Origin: Carettochelys insculpta
Taxonomy: Eukaryota; Chordata; Testudines; Carettochelyidae
NCBI RefSeq assembly: GCF_033958435.1
Contig: NC_134158.1
Location: 8,682,337 to 8,746,336, forward strand
Direction of reading: 5' to 3'
Length of the DNA: 64,000 bases
This document shows positions 35,101 through 52,205 of this stretch, one piece after another; the first letter of the stretch is position 1, and every line of letters starts with the position of its first letter. The position numbers and the translations under genes are program-made. Under the pieces are notes generated by a model. It was not told the DNA's origin. It searched no databases and saw only the letters and a program-made list of their open reading frames with translations.

Positions 35101-37458
35101 TTCCAGACTCGTGTAAACATAGCCTGAGACTCCTGAAGCCTGGGGTTAAGATCTGAAGAGTCCCAGTTCCAGCTGGAGTCAAAAGTCACTGTACAGACAG
35201 AGCTGGTCTGAAAATCAGGCACCAGGAGCATCACGTAGAGCCCGTTAACTCAGGCACTCAGACAAGAACTGTTTTGGCTCTGCACTGGTTTTGTGGGTCG
35301 GATGTTCTGCCAGTGTTCCCCAGGGGAGCTGAGAATAGCCGCTGATAAATTTTGTCCAGGAAGAACACACCTTTGTGCATGGGCAAAGGGAATGTAGTAA
35401 TAGTCATAATCATGATATGCGTTTTATTTCTGTTTCTTTCCAGAGAGAAAGGCAGTAGCGTATCGTAAGTGTTATTCCTTCTCCTTTCACTGTCTGTTTC
35501 ATACAGCTGTCTCCTTGTTTTGATGAGATGTGTGAGCTTGTGGTGGGGTTTATTATTTCATTTGGTCTTTAATTTTTAAAACACGTTGCGAGGTGGATTA
35601 ATTTTAAATATGTGGTATTTCACATTGAAAGGAAACTTTAAAAAGGTTTTATGTGATCTAACCAAGGCATTTGAATACAAAGGACTGATCCGCCTCCCTT
35701 TGGATACTGAGAGTCTAATACAACAAAGGCACGAAATTTAACATATACATTGAAGTAAATGAAATCATTATGGCAACTTTTTCCTAGAATTATAACTGGA
35801 GACATTTGGAAGATATACTGGACATTTTCCCCTTTTGAAAATCTGTCCTGAACAAAAATATTATTTTAAAAAATAGAGGAGCCAAAAAGTTCTAAAATTA
35901 GATACAAAAATGTTGCAGTGGGACATGTCAACATTTTTATTATGCAAAATGAAAATTGCTGTTCAAATTGACAGTGTCGCACAAAAGATTGTTGGTTAAA
36001 CTAAAAAAATTAAGTGTAAAATTCTATTTTTATATTTTATATATTTATATATAGAATTATATTTTAACTGGAAATTAAACTGATATGATTTCTAAATATT
36101 TGTTTACCTTTTTAAGGGGATGTTTCCCCACAGAAAGATTGTTTTATTTTCCCTCAGAAAAATGAACCTTTCAATTAAATATTTCTTGCAGGAAAGATTT
36201 TCACACACTTTTGACAAGATTTACTTAAACTCACTTCCTCCTTTCTGCTCCCCACGTTACATTCTGTATAATATTGGTGTCTCCTACCAGTGTGTTCACT
36301 TAGTGGAGTTCTCATTTCTAATGTTTCTTATTAATTACAGGATGGCAAGATTGCCTTAGAAACGCAGGTAATGTTCATATTTTATCAGATTTCAAACCCC
36401 ACCTCCCCTAAAGCTTCTTAACGTTCGGTTGAGTTTTTCACTGCTTTGACACACACAGCTAATGTTTCCAGAGTAGAGCTGGTGAACTGGATGGGACGTA
36501 TTCCTGGGGATTTTGTGGTCCCGTATAGAGGAATCATTAATTCTTGTAGACGCTAGGAAAATGCTCATGACTTCATTCTTCTCTCCGGGAACTAACCCCA
36601 ATGACCCCACAGTCTTTCTTCTGCGGCAATTAATAATAATACTTTAGATTTGTAGCCACCTTTGTTTCCAGATGTTTTTACTGTGCAGAGGGGTTTGGTT
36701 GTTCATTGCATGGATGAAGACAGACAGAGCTCCACATACCCTGTGGCTTTAAGTGGCCTGAGAGGAAGCCGTGTTTAGTCTGTAGCTTCACAAAACAAAA
36801 CAAGCATTCCTGTAGCACCTTAAACACTGAGAATTTTATCCGATGAAGTGGGTCCTACCTGCTAAATAAGCTGACCCATCCCTCCCCAGGGCTGAGCTCT
36901 GCTCCTCACTTTCTGATTCTCTTTCTCTCCACAGTGAAAGTGACCCTGAACCCAGATACAGCCAACCCCTACCTCGTCATATCTCCAGATGGGAAATGTG
37001 TCCGAATGGAAAGCAAAAATCAGGACCTGTCTCACAGTCCGGAGAAATTTAACTATTCTCCCTGCGTGCTGGGCTGTGAGGGTTTCACCTCAGGGAAACA
37101 TTACTGGGGGGTGGAAGTTGGCAGCGTGGGGGGCTGGGCAGTGGGGGTCGCCAGAGAGTCTGTGACGAGGCAAGGAGGAGCGGTGAGTCTTAACCCTGAG
37201 GACGGGGTCTGGGCCGTGGAGCATCAGTGGTGGGGTCAGTTCTGGGCTCTCACCCGCCCGATGCAACGCCTGCCCCTCAGTAAGAAACCCAAGAAGATTC
37301 GGGTGGCTCTGGACTATGAGGCGGGGCTGGTGCAGTTCTTCGATGCTGATGATGCGATTCCATTATACACTTTCCCCGCGGCCTCTTTCGGGGGTGAGAA
37401 AATCTTCCCCTTCTTCCGGGTTGGCGGGGCAGGAGCCCAGCTCCGACTGCGCCCGTGA
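29019..37458 (+). CDS. Butyrophilin-like gene 2, complete (IgV-IgC-TM-B30.2)
   Basis: Seven exons join in frame, every junction at phase 1: leader 29013-29124, IgV 31513-31857, IgC 32176-32451, TM 34204-34308, micro-exons 35444-35464 and 36341-36367, and B30.2 36935-37458. The coding length is 1404 nt, giving 467 residues. Approximate domains: signal peptide 1-35, V-set 36-150, C-set 151-242, stalk and TM 243-277, linker 278-293, PRY-SPRY 294-467. All Ig cysteines are present. It is a type I membrane protein with a cytosolic B30.2 domain. In mammals this architecture is found in BTN and BTNL T-cell regulators, where B30.2 can sense ligands such as phosphoantigen in BTN3A1; whether this protein does so cannot be told. 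The cytosolic linker is short, with no evident coiled coil. A poly(A) signal is at 38274. It is head-to-head with butyrophilin-like gene 1. Confidence 0.9.
29140..29715 (-). mobile_element. CR1 LINE 3' fragment in leader intron
   Basis: The plus strand reads ATAAGAATGCCCATTCCTGG and onward, the reverse complement of the CR1 tail seen at 40485-41045. The C-terminal coding part lies at the right. Same CR1 subgroup as that copy. Confidence 0.75.
29716..31512. other. Intron between leader and IgV, no other feature
   Basis: Contains a dispersed repeat piece at about 29790-29990. No other exon or gene is recognised. A GTG-initiated frame from 31416 runs into the IgV exon but has no ATG start. Confidence 0.45.
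31513..31857 (+). CDS. Butyrophilin-like gene 2, IgV exon
   Basis: 345 nt between TTTCACAG and GTCAGT. V-set hallmarks: GEDAVLPCHLSP (Cys), MEVRWFRSEF (Trp), [20 protein letters not shown] (D-x-G-x-Y-x-C) and a terminal LELRVTG strand. Confidence 0.9.
32176..32451 (+). CDS. Butyrophilin-like gene 2, IgC exon
   Basis: 276 nt between CCTCCAG and GTTAGT. It encodes [20 protein letters not shown] and ANLSCSVRD, with both cysteines and an N-L-S glycosylation site absent from gene 1. The intron before it is only 318 bp. Confidence 0.9.
32480..32935 (-). repeat. Possible solo LTR-like repeat
   Basis: The sequence resembles an LTR-type repeat I associate with turtle genomes. On the minus strand it contains GTCGCCTAATAAACTTCTCA, a plausible poly(A) signal, and the plus strand ends in a short ACACACGCACGC tract. 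No internal viral genes are present. Assignment is tentative. Confidence 0.35.
32936..34203. other. Intron between IgC and TM exons
   Basis: Bases 33298-33610 hold a dispersed repeat (CAGGGGTCAGCAACCCCTGG) that is also present, inverted, near 45250-45440. Bases 33855-34030 hold a complete foldback repeat with TTATTAGGTGGTGAGC arms around GGGACAGACCCACTTC. No other exon. Confidence 0.5.
34204..34308 (+). CDS. Butyrophilin-like gene 2, transmembrane exon
   Basis: 105 nt between CCCATCCAG and GTAATT. It encodes EPFFPKSNPG, then a strongly hydrophobic IPILVVILVIVIILVCVSV, then YYFTTK. Confidence 0.88.
34309..35443. other. Intron after TM exon
   Basis: Bases 34845-35135 are bounded by GGGCTACGTCTACACTAGG and GTGTAAACATAGCCTGAG, a probable MITE-like insertion. 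No other exon recognised. Confidence 0.45.
35444..35464 (+). CDS. Butyrophilin-like gene 2, 21-nt micro-exon
   Basis: 21 nt between TTTCTTTCCAG and GTAAGTG, phase 1-1, encoding ERKAVAY. Seven-residue micro-exons after the TM exon are typical of butyrophilin genes. Confidence 0.7.
35465..36340. other. AT-rich intron, unassigned
   Basis: AT-rich, including TTTATATATTTATATATAG near 36036. No repeat or exon recognised. Confidence 0.45.
36341..36367 (+). CDS. Butyrophilin-like gene 2, 27-nt micro-exon
   Basis: 27 nt between TTAATTACAG and GTAATG, phase 1-1, encoding RWQDCLRNA. It links the first micro-exon to the B30.2 exon in frame. Confidence 0.7.
36935..37458 (+). CDS. Butyrophilin-like gene 2, B30.2 (PRY-SPRY) exon
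   Basis: Acceptor TCTCCACAG, stop TGA at 37456-37458. PRY: VTLNPDTANPYLVISPDGK. SPRY motifs follow: GFTSGKHYWGVEVG, WAVGVARESV, LDYEAGLVQFFDADD, then YTFPAASFGGEKIFPFFRVG. The domain is complete and ends the protein after LRLRP. Confidence 0.92.
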
Positions 37459-38273
37459 GAAAGGGAGAGATTATCCCACTTGGACTCACTCAAACGTGGC
37501 CTTGCAACAGGAGAGTATCTTTCAGCAAGAGTACCCTGAGCTGCTCTTCATTGCACGCTCAGTTCCTGCAAAGAAAGACATTTGCAAGTACAAGACGCGT
37601 TGTCTCCCCTTCTCCCAGCTATGGCGTTCGCTAGGTCGGTTCCAGTGTGGGGAAGGGGCTTTGGTGTCATCCGTTCTGTGTGATTCACAGAACGTGGGCG
37701 GGCCCCCTTGGGGAGGCATGAAATTATTGTTGTTATTGGCTGCTGGGTCTCCGGTGGTATGTCCACACAGCAGCTTTATTCTGAAATAAACTATTCTAAT
37801 CTGAAACAGGATCAGTTGTGTGTGGACACGCTGTTTGGAGGCTCATTGTGGGTGCAGATGCACTGTTTTGAAATAAACTATTCCGGAAAATCTCTTCAGC
37901 AATAGCTTCTTCCGAAGTAACACTGCTGTGTCGACATAGCCTTTTTGTCCCAGCAGGCAATGGGAGCCTTACCCAGAATGCAAAGGGCCGGCAGGAACCG
38001 TGGGATGGCATCTCTGCAAAAGTTAATGTCCACCATCAGCCTCAGGTGCCTAGTGAGGACGTGCGCCGTCAACTTTGTAAATCTGGGTAGTCAAAAATTG
38101 ACCTTCGTAAATGCGACTTTCATTCATAGCGTAGACGTAGATTCAGCAATCAAGTGCCCGAGAGCAGACGGAGCCGTGGCCGTATGTCCACCCTGGCTGT
38201 ATTTCACAGCTCTTCAGGGATAAGGCTGTCACTTCTGTCTGTAGACACTGGTCCTTTTCATTGTTGTAAGAAC

Positions 38274-38279
38274 AATAAA
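38274..38279 (+). terminator. Poly(A) signal of butyrophilin-like gene 2
   Basis: AATAAA about 815 bp after the stop codon and just before the start of the duplicated zinc-finger unit. An earlier AATAAA at 37784-37789 lies in a palindromic element and could also serve. Confidence 0.5.
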
Positions 38280-39239
38280 ATCTCAGGACAATAGTCATCA
38301 GAAGGGGCTATTTTGGCAAGGGCTCATTTGTCTTTCGAAGTCCCCTATGAAAGTGAACTCCGTCCCACCAGAATAATATAAGACCAGAACAGTCGTCAGC
38401 AAAGAAAACAATGCAGGGTGGGTTACGAACCACTTTGGGTTACGAACCACTTTTGCACTCATGAAGCGAGATTCCAGCAATTCTTAAGACACTAAATCTG
38501 GAGAACAAGTTTACCCAGTTCCTCCTGAACGGCCCAAAGCTGTGTTGCTCAGCACCAGGCCACTGTTTGGGTGCGTTATGTGTAGATGTGTGTATGTATG
38601 GAGCATTTATTGAGAACACTTTTAAGATAATCTCCATCCTAAAAGAAAGAGGAAAAGACGACAAACCTAACTCCACACTTCCTCTCTACACGAGATCTGG
38701 ATTGGCTTGGGGAAATTCCAGGTGCCACTTCACCAAAAGCTGCAGGCTGGGATTGGTAGATGAATTGAGTGGGGCTGGTTGGTTATGACTCACCAATGAC
38801 TTAATTACACTTAATTCTCTTTGGGCCCAACTCAAGCTCCCACAGGGTTAAGAACACAGCTCTGGGTCAGGCATGGTCTCTTCGGGTGCATGGCCAGGGC
38901 CCTCATGTGAAGGATGATACCGTTGTTTTCAGGCCTTTATTGACACAAATGACCAAGCAATGCTACAAGGCAGAGTCATGAATAACTAAAAAAGTTCTAG
39001 AGCCCCCTGGGGGTAGCGCTCCTACTCTACAGACGCTGTAAACTCATGGGTGATCCCCATGACTCCAGCAGAGCTGGTAGCAGGAGACAGAGGACCAGCC
39101 GTCTCGCTCAGGCCTGCCCCATCGATTTGATGGACAAAGTCAAGGTCAGGACCATTGGGCGAGGAACTCAGGTGCTGAGCTGAGGTGATCCCTTCTACCC
39201 ATTAAGCTCTACAGCAGGGGCCTCAAACTCCTGACCTGT

Positions 39240-39410
39240 GGGTCATGTCAAAGCCAGGGAGCGTAGCCCAGTGGTTAGAGCATTGTTAGCACAATCCTTG
39301 CGGCCACGTAGGGACCAGGGCAAACAGATGTCAGGGATGGGGCTTCGTCCTGCCAAGAGGGCAGGGGACTGGACTAGATGACCTCCTGAGGTCCCTTCCA
39401 GTTACGTAGA
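39240..39410 (+). mobile_element. tRNA-derived SINE with CR1-like tail
   Basis: AGCGTAGCCCAGTGGTTAGA and GCATTGTTAGCACAATCC resemble a tRNA head. The 3' part GACTAGATGACCTCCTGAGG is the CR1-like tail. Confidence 0.6.
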
Positions 39411-40484
39411 TGGAGATAGAGTCGCAGAAGGCTGCAGGGTTGGATACGGATGCTCACACCCACCCAACAAACCTGGTCCCCTCCTGCCCCTGCTCCACCC
39501 TTCTCTCCCCCTTCCCCCCCACAAGGGATGTGCCCTCAGGGATTACTGACAGAGGAAGGGCTGGGTCAGACTTTCCTCCTGCACCCATAACCCCCACCCA
39601 GGAGAGATGCACGTGCCACCCAGCTGAAGAGCAAAGCACCCACAGCAGGCAGCCACGCCTACCTTGGGACGCGTTAAATTTATTCTGCCCATGAATGAAA
39701 AATAATTAGCGCAAACCCCGCCTAAATCCCCAACGTGGCAGGAGCCCTGCAGAAGTGGATTGCAAAAATGCTCTGGCCATAGGTGGGCCATGAGTTTGAG
39801 GCCTTGGTGTAACGAGTGACGAACAAGCAACCCCTCTGCATGGGTGTCATCCTTTTATAGGGCCCTGCCCATCATACCAGGCCCAAACCTTATGTCCTCG
39901 CCCAGCTAAAGCTTTGCAGACATTTATGCTATGGGCAAATACGTTGTGACAGTCACAGGTTATCTCATCCTGGTAACCCCGTTACTGTTGATGTTCATCA
40001 CGACTTCCGTGCTCTGCTCCAAACCTCACGAGAACCCCTTCGCTTCCTGATTGGTGGCTCTGGTCAGGTCCCCCCCAAGGACAAAGGCGCAGCCCAGAGG
40101 ACGTGTCTCTCTGCCAACCCCTCCTTCTAACAGACTCCAGCTAAGCTCCCTCTGCCAGGCCACAGGCCTGCAGGCTCCTCTGCGTTCCAGCTAACAATTC
40201 TAGCCTACTTTTTTCCAAGAGGCTGTGAGTTTTTGCCTACAAAAGCTCATGACCTAATAAATGTGCTAGTCTCAGGTGCCACAGGACTGCTTGTTATGCA
40301 CTGGTAATTCCTAACCCTGCAGCCAAAAGGTAGGGCTACTTACGTCAAAATAACAGCTGTTATTTTGAAATAACTATCCTAGCAGCTACACAACGCCATC
40401 ACTGTTTCAAAATAGTTTCCAATGCACGGCCGGCTTATTTTGAAAGCTGGTCTCCGCACCTAAAAAAAAAAAAAAGATATCCTG
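39411..40484. other. Non-coding part of duplication unit 1
   Basis: Matches parts of 52700-53400 and 53800-53980. Includes a foldback-repeat arm near 40215-40300. No gene. Confidence 0.45.
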
Positions 40485-41045
40485 GCACTGGAAAAGGTTC
40501 AGAAAAGGGTAACTAGAATGATTAGGGGCTTGGAACAGGTCCTGTATGAAGAGAGGCTAAAAAGATTGGGACTTTTCAGTTTAGAAAAGAGACTGAGGTC
40601 TATAAAATTATGACAGGTGTGGAGAGGGTGAAAAAGCAGAAGTTATTTACTTGTGCCCATAACACAAGAACTAGAGGACACCAAATGAAATTGATGAGTA
40701 GCAGGTTTAAAACTAATAGAAGAAAGTTCCTCACCCAGTTCATAGTTAACTTGTGGAACTCCTCGCCAGAGGAGACGATGAAGGCTGGGACTGCAATGGA
40801 ATTTAAGAGAGCGCTAGATCAATTCCTGGAGGTCAGATCCATAAAAGGCTGTTAGCCAGGGGGTAGGAATGGTGTCCCTGGCCTCTGTTTGTCAGAAGCT
40901 GGAGACAGATGGCAGGAGACAAGTGGCTTGATCATTGTCTTTGATTCACCCCGCTCTGAGTTGCCTGGCACTGGGCACTGTCAGCAGCCAGGCTCCTGGG
41001 CTGGATGGACCTTTGGTCTGACCCAGGATGGCCGTTCTTATATCC
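40485..41045 (+). mobile_element. CR1 LINE 3' fragment
   Basis: The plus strand encodes the CR1 C-terminus ([17 protein letters not shown] with a frame change, KKQKLFTCAHNTRTRGHQMK, TQFIVNLWNSSPEETMK) and ends CTGACCCAGGATGGCCGTTC. Same subgroup as 29140-29715. Confidence 0.85.
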
Positions 41046-41499
41046 TTAGTCTAGCAGGAATAGCGCCTCTTTTGGAACAGGTATGATAGAAAGTTTTCAA
41101 AATAAGGGCTATTCAGACAGGCAACAGACTCTATTCTCAAATAAGCCTCGCGTGGCCAACGGCTCTGTTGTGTGCAGACGCTATTTCCAAGTCACTACGT
41201 GCTATTTTGATGTTATTTCGAAATAAGGCAGCTGTGGAGACGTACCCTAATACTGTGACCCTCAGGCTATTCTGCGTAATGGCTGTTGGGATCTGGTGTC
41301 AATCAAACTCCCGGAAGAGAACAATAAAACCAATTGAATCAGGGAAGAAAGCGCCCTAGGCAATGCAGGACGCTAGCAACGCAGCCTTACGGGCTACAAG
41401 TCTTAACCTTCTGGGCTACAGGGTTCAGCTCAGGCTGTGCTTTGGGGTTCATCTGAATTCTCCCCTCTGGGGTGTGCCCTTTTCTTCCCCCCGCCCTCA

Positions 41500-41638
41500 G
41501 GGGCCTGATGGAGGAGCAAAGCGATCACACGCCTGCTTCCTCCGCAGGGCGGGCACAGGACACGGAAGGGGGAGGAGGAGAAAGGGACCGGGTGAAATGC
41601 TCCTTGAGGACGGCAAAGGCTGCTCCGACTGAGCAGGT
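41500..41638 (+). other. Exon-like block conserved between duplication units (unit 1)
   Basis: Bounded by CCGCCCTCAG and CAG|GTGGGT and starting GGGCCTGATGGAGGAGCAAA. The equivalent block in unit 2 is 55457-55557. Both have an upstream pyrimidine tract and a downstream GT donor on the strand opposite the zinc-finger gene. Frames agree only at the start (GLMEE / GLMED). It may be a remnant exon; function unknown. Confidence 0.35.
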
Positions 41639-41759
41639 GGGTGAGGCTGTAGGGGGGGACCTCCTGGCCTCACCCCGTCCTTCTCACCCGCCCCCCATTG
41701 TTCCTCTCTCCCTGCTACAGCTCTGTAAGAATCTATTGAACGGGGGTGTGTAGGGGGGA

Positions 41760-42678
41760 AACGCCACAAGAAAATGCCCCAAAGGGGCAGGCGGAAGCAG
41801 AGAAGGGGTGAGTGAGGCGAGGCAGCACCTCTTTACCCCCTGGGAATTCCCTCACCTCTTATCCCGTGTGCTCCAAACACCCCAGAGCCCCAGCACCCAG
41901 CTCCCCCGGCCCCCACCATTCCAGCCCCAGTCTCCCCCCCTGAACCCATCGCCCTGGTCCCTGAATGTTTGACACCCCCCCGCCCAGGTCCCAGCGCCCT
42001 GGGGGATTCGGGGAGGAGTTCCCAGCCCCTGGGACTCCCCCCTGCAGGGAACAGCCCCAGGTCAGTGGGGGAGCCCAGCCCGGGGGCTTGTGGAAGATGG
42101 GGGAGGGGACAGGTGTCTAGAGAGAAGGCTCAAGTGCCCTTCTCCTCATCTCCGAGGGAGGGGGATCCCAGCTGGGAAGGGAGGGGGGAAATTTTAACCA
42201 GGCCAAGGGAGCCTCTGGAAGAGTTTCTCTCCCCCTTCCCCCACCTGTGGCTCAGCACCCAGAGCTGCAACAGGGACGAGGGGCTGCTGGGGGCATCTCG
42301 TCCTAGCCTGGGGTTTGCTCCAACCAGAGGGTCCCCAACCAGCTGCTGCCAGATCCTCACCCCATCCATGGGCAGCTGGACCCCTGGGTGCCCCATGCCC
42401 CTGCGGCATGTGGGGAGAAGGGAATGGGGTTTTCACTGCAGCCAGCCCCAGTCAGGGCCCGGAGAGAATTTTCCTGCTGTGGGGAGGAGTCTCTGATGTC
42501 CACATGGCGTAGGCTCCACAGGGAGCATCTTCCACACCGAGACAAGCTCAAACATTTCTTTCCCTGTGTGGACTTGCAGATGCTGAATGCTCCAAAAAGC
42601 TTCCCCCACCTCCAAGCTCTCTCTGTTGTGTGGGTCACTGACATTGGAAGTCAAATTGAATTTTTTTCTACAGTCGAG
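41760..42678. other. 3' region of KRAB zinc-finger gene B
   Basis: GC-rich stretch, part of which (42180-42640) matches 56140-56640 downstream of copy C. On the minus strand, bases 42530-42560 retain a decayed finger-like remnant (VHTGKEMF). Probably 3' UTR and downstream DNA. Confidence 0.5.
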
Positions 42679-48796
<6,118 letters not shown>

Positions 48797-48839
48797 TCAG
48801 AAAATCAGGCGACAAGCTGAACGTGTCCCAACAGGTTTC

Positions 48840-49085
48840 ACAGACTCCTAGGCCCGGAAGGGACCTCAGGAGGTCGTTGAGTCCAGCCCCCTGCTTCAAG
48901 CAGGACCAACCCCAACTAAATCACCCCAGCCAGGGCTTTGTCAAGCCAGGACTTAAAAACCTCCAGGGATGGAGGTTCCACCACCTCTCTAGGAAACACA
49001 TTCCAGTGCATCACCACCCGCCCGGGGAAGTTCTTCCTAATATCCAACCTCCACCTCTTCCCCTTTAACCTCAGAACTTTCTCAC
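48840..49085 (-). mobile_element. CR1 LINE 3' fragment
   Basis: The plus strand reads ACCTCAGGAGGTCGTTGAGTC, then the reverse complement of the [16 protein letters not shown] stretch. A short CR1 end on the minus strand between the gene B first exon and KRAB-A. Confidence 0.85.
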
Positions 49086-50128
49086 ACCCTGTCCCCTCCC
49101 TGCCTCTCCACCACCCGCTTCCCACCGCAGCTGCCAGCCAGTCCCCTACCTGGGCTGGCTCCATCACGGCCATTTCCCTGCCCTGGCTCCTGGAAACGGG
49201 GCCGATCCGCAGCCAACCGAGGCCGTGATCCCTCAGCCTGTGGGGCGAGAGGGGAGGTCACAAAAGGGGCCAAGGGAGCCCCTGCCACACCCCGACTCCC
49301 CCCAGGCTCCCGCCCTGGGCTCTGCCCGGCTGGGGGAACCCCCAGTCACCTTATCACAACGCAGACCCGGCCCCTCACCCCTGGCACACCTGCCCCCCAC
49401 TCTGGGACAGCGTCAGCAAAGGAGCCCCCTGATATCGGCCCCCAGGGCAGAGTGTCCCCCCAGCAGCGCCGGGGACTCGGCCCAGGCAGGACGTAGCTTC
49501 TCCTGCCAGGTGCTCCCCTCGTTCCCAGCAGTCAGGCTGCCCCGGGGGGGACGGGAACGGAGCCAGGCCGGGCTGGGAGCTGGGAACCCCCCGCCCCACC
49601 TCTGGCTCCTGCGGCCCCTTTGCCTCGGCCACGAGAACGGGGGCCCGGCCCGTTCCCAGGGGCGCTTGTTCTCCGGGGGGGGGGCCGGGCTGGGTCACCG
49701 AGAGCAGCCGCTCTGGGACCCCCCGACACACAGGGAGCCCCACCCTGACCACCCCACGGGCAGGTCCCCGCCCGGCCCTGGGGCTCCCCCCTCCCCTGCA
49801 CTCCGGGGCTGGCGGGGGGAGCGAAACCGGGGCTGCCCTGGGGATCTAGTTCCTGCTGTTACCGAGTCCCCCCGGGCTGGGTGCGGAGGGGGGGTATTGT
49901 GGGGCGCCCCCAGGCACCCCCCCTCCACTCCCTTCCCCTGCCCCCGGCCCCGCCCACTGCCCGTCCCCCCATCACCTGCCCCCGGGCGCCTCCCCACGTG
50001 TCGGGCCCGGCGGCATCGGCCCTCCGCGGGGAGCAGCCCGGGGCCGAACCCTCCCCCTGCAGCCCGCCCGCCCGGGGGCACCGGGCACCGCTCCCGGGGC
50101 TGGGCCGGGCCGGGCCGGGGGCTCTTAC
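49086..50128. other. GC-rich intron upstream of KRAB-A in gene B
   Basis: Very C-rich on the plus strand, with open frames of up to 405 codons on several frames but no domains. Parts (49220-49380) match 60920-61090 in unit 2. Confidence 0.5.
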
Positions 50129-50560
50129 CTTCCCCCCGAGCGCTGCCCGCCCTGGGCCAGGGGCAGGGGCTGGGGCTGGGCCCTGGCCAGGCTGGGGGCG
50201 CTGCCCGCCCGCCCGGGGAGCGGCTCCCGGGGAGCAGCGGGACTGGCCCGGCTGCGGCTGCGGCTGGAGGTTCCCCTCTCCCGGCTGCAGCCAGGGCTCC
50301 GGGGCCCCGCAGCAGCCCCCGCCCGGGAGGGAGGGAGCCGGGGAGCAGAGGCCCCGCAGCGGCTGCCGCTCGCTTCCTGCGGCCGGCCGGGGGCAGCCAG
50401 CGATCGCTTCCCCGCGCGGCTCCGGCCGCCCCTGGGTCCTAGCGAGGGACTCACCCTCCTCTGGGCGGGCAGCGCCGCGCCGGGGCCGGGGGGAGCTGCA
50501 GTTTGCGGTGACTTTCCAGCCGCGGGGGGGAAGAAGGGGGGAAGGTTCGGCCCCGCGCGG
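50129..50560 (-). promoter_or_regulatory. GC-rich first exon(s)/promoter of gene B
   Basis: Two minus-strand donors are visible in a CpG-rich block: GGGGGAAG|GTAAG with its exon edge at 50129, and GAGG|GTGAGT with its edge at 50455. They could be consecutive or alternative first exons. The block is nearly the same as 61647-61964 in unit 2 and as the plus-strand block at 19600-19885. Confidence 0.6.
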
Positions 50561-50744
50561 GGGGCTCGGGGCGCGGAGGGAGAGAGCAGACGGGCGGGTT
50601 GGGAGCCGCCTTCCCCCGCCTGCAGGGGGGCAGTGACGAGGCTGCCCCTAGCGGAGGCCGAGGGCAGAACAAGGGGCCGTGGTCTCCAGTGCCGGAGGGA
50701 GCAGCCGAGGTTGGATATTCCTGTCGGGAGATGCCCACGCCTCA

Positions 50745-50920
50745 CAGGACGGGAGGGGATCCCCCGGAGGTCATCCAGGCCAGGTCCCTGCCCTCTCGGC
50801 AGGACCAGGCACCGTCCTTTTTTGACCCCCTCTCTTCTATTTGCCCCAGATCCCTAGTTGGGCCCCTCCAGGGCCGAGCTCACGCCCTGGGGTTTAAGCA
50901 GGTCAACTCTCAAACTACTG
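50745..50920 (-). mobile_element. tRNA-derived SINE with CR1-like tail
   Basis: Plus strand begins GGATCCCCCGGAGGTCATCC (CR1-like tail) and passes TTTGCCCCAGATCCCTAG and GGGCCGAGCTCACGCCC, which reads as the B-box side of the tRNA head on the minus strand. Same family as 54045-54245 and 57924-58187. Confidence 0.6.
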
Positions 50921-51132
50921 AACTATTTGGGAAAACTACTTCACCAGGCGGGTGGTGAGACCCTGGAACATGCTGCCTAGAGAGGTGGTGGATTCTCCAT
51001 CCCTGGAGGTTTTTAAGTCCCGGCTTGACCAAGCCCTGGCTGGGGTGATTTACTTGGGGCTGGTCCTGCTTTGGGCAGGGGGCTGGACTCGATGGCCTCC
51101 TGAGCTCCCTTCCAGCCCTAGGATTCTATCAT
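50920..51132 (+). mobile_element. CR1 LINE 3' fragment
   Basis: FTRRVVRPWNMLPREVVDSP and LEVFKSRLDQALAGVI coding, then the tail GACTCGATGGCCTCCTGAGC, on the plus strand at the boundary between the two duplication units. Confidence 0.88.
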
Positions 51133-51585
51133 TGGGTATTACGGTCAGGGGGAAGGGCTGGCATGGGGTGGCAGCAGGGTCTGGGCGCCCCCCACACAGT
51201 GGTGGGAGGCTGGGAAAAGTGGGGTGCAAGAATGCTATTGTGGGAACACCCCACCTGTGAGATCAAACAGAAGGGTCTGAGTCCTGGCTCCCACATGGTT
51301 CTCGCCCAGAGGTAGAGGCCCATTGAGTAGGGATTCCAAGGTGGGATCTGGGTGGGGATGAGCCATGTGTCCCTCCCTGCCCCTTCCAGGGAACCAAATC
51401 TTAATTTCAGAATCTGGAGAACCACTTTCCTTCTGCACAGGTCAAACCTGCGTTACCCAGCGCTGCTGCATGGTTTGGCTGTGTTCCTGAGAAAATTTTA
51501 AGCATCATCCTTGTAAAAGAAAGAGGAAAACGAGACAAAACCTAACTCAGTGCTTCCTCTTTAGACGAGAATGTGAGTCAACCGT
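51133..51585. other. Junction region between duplication units
   Basis: Bases 51130-51240 resemble 52840-52950 (GGCATGGGGTGGCAGCAG, GTGGTGGGAGGCTGGGAAAA). From about 51450 the sequence matches the start of unit 1. No gene. Confidence 0.45.
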
Positions 51586-52205
51586 GTGATGCTGTTGCAG
51601 ACAAAAGCCAGCATGAGCGTGGGCTGTATTGACAGGATTGTGGTGAGCAAGACACCAGAAACCATTCTTCTGCTTTACTCATTGCTGATTAGGCCTCAGT
51701 TGGAGCATTGTGTCCAGTTCTGGGTACATTTCAAGAAAGATGTGGAGAAATTGGAGAAGGTCCAGAGAAGAGCAACAGGAATGATGAAGGATCTAGAGAA
51801 CATGAGTGATGTGGGAAAACTGAAAGAACTGGGCTTGTTTAGTTTAGGAAAAATAAGGCTGAGAGGGGGCATGATAGCAGTTTTCAAGTACCTAAAAAGT
51901 TTTAAGGAGGGAGAAAAATTGTTCTCCTTGGCCTTTGATGATAGAACAAGAAGTAGAGGGCTTAAACTGCAGCAAGGGAGGTTTAGGTTGGACATTAGGA
52001 AAAAGTCCTTAACTGTCAGGGTGGTCAAACACTGGAATAAATTGCCTGGGGAGGTTGTGGAATCTCCATCTCTGGAGATATTTAAGAACAGGTTAGATAA
52101 ATGTCTATCAGGGATGGTTTAGACAGTACTTGGTCCTGCCATGAGGGCAGGGGCTGGACTCAATGACCTCTCAAGGTCCCTTCCAGTTCTAGTGTTCTAT
52201 GGTTC
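51586..52205 (+). mobile_element. CR1 LINE fragment unique to unit 2
   Basis: The plus strand encodes KASMSVGCIDRI, LIRPQLEHCVQFWVHFKKDV and on to [29 protein letters not shown] (178 codons open), then the CR1 3' tail. It splits homology that is continuous in unit 1 near 38690-38700. Confidence 0.92.

Noticed and set aside
49225..50442. Plus-strand open frame of 405 codons
   Set aside because: It lies antisense in the GC-rich first-exon and intron region of gene B. High GC lengthens chance open frames in all phases; no domain.
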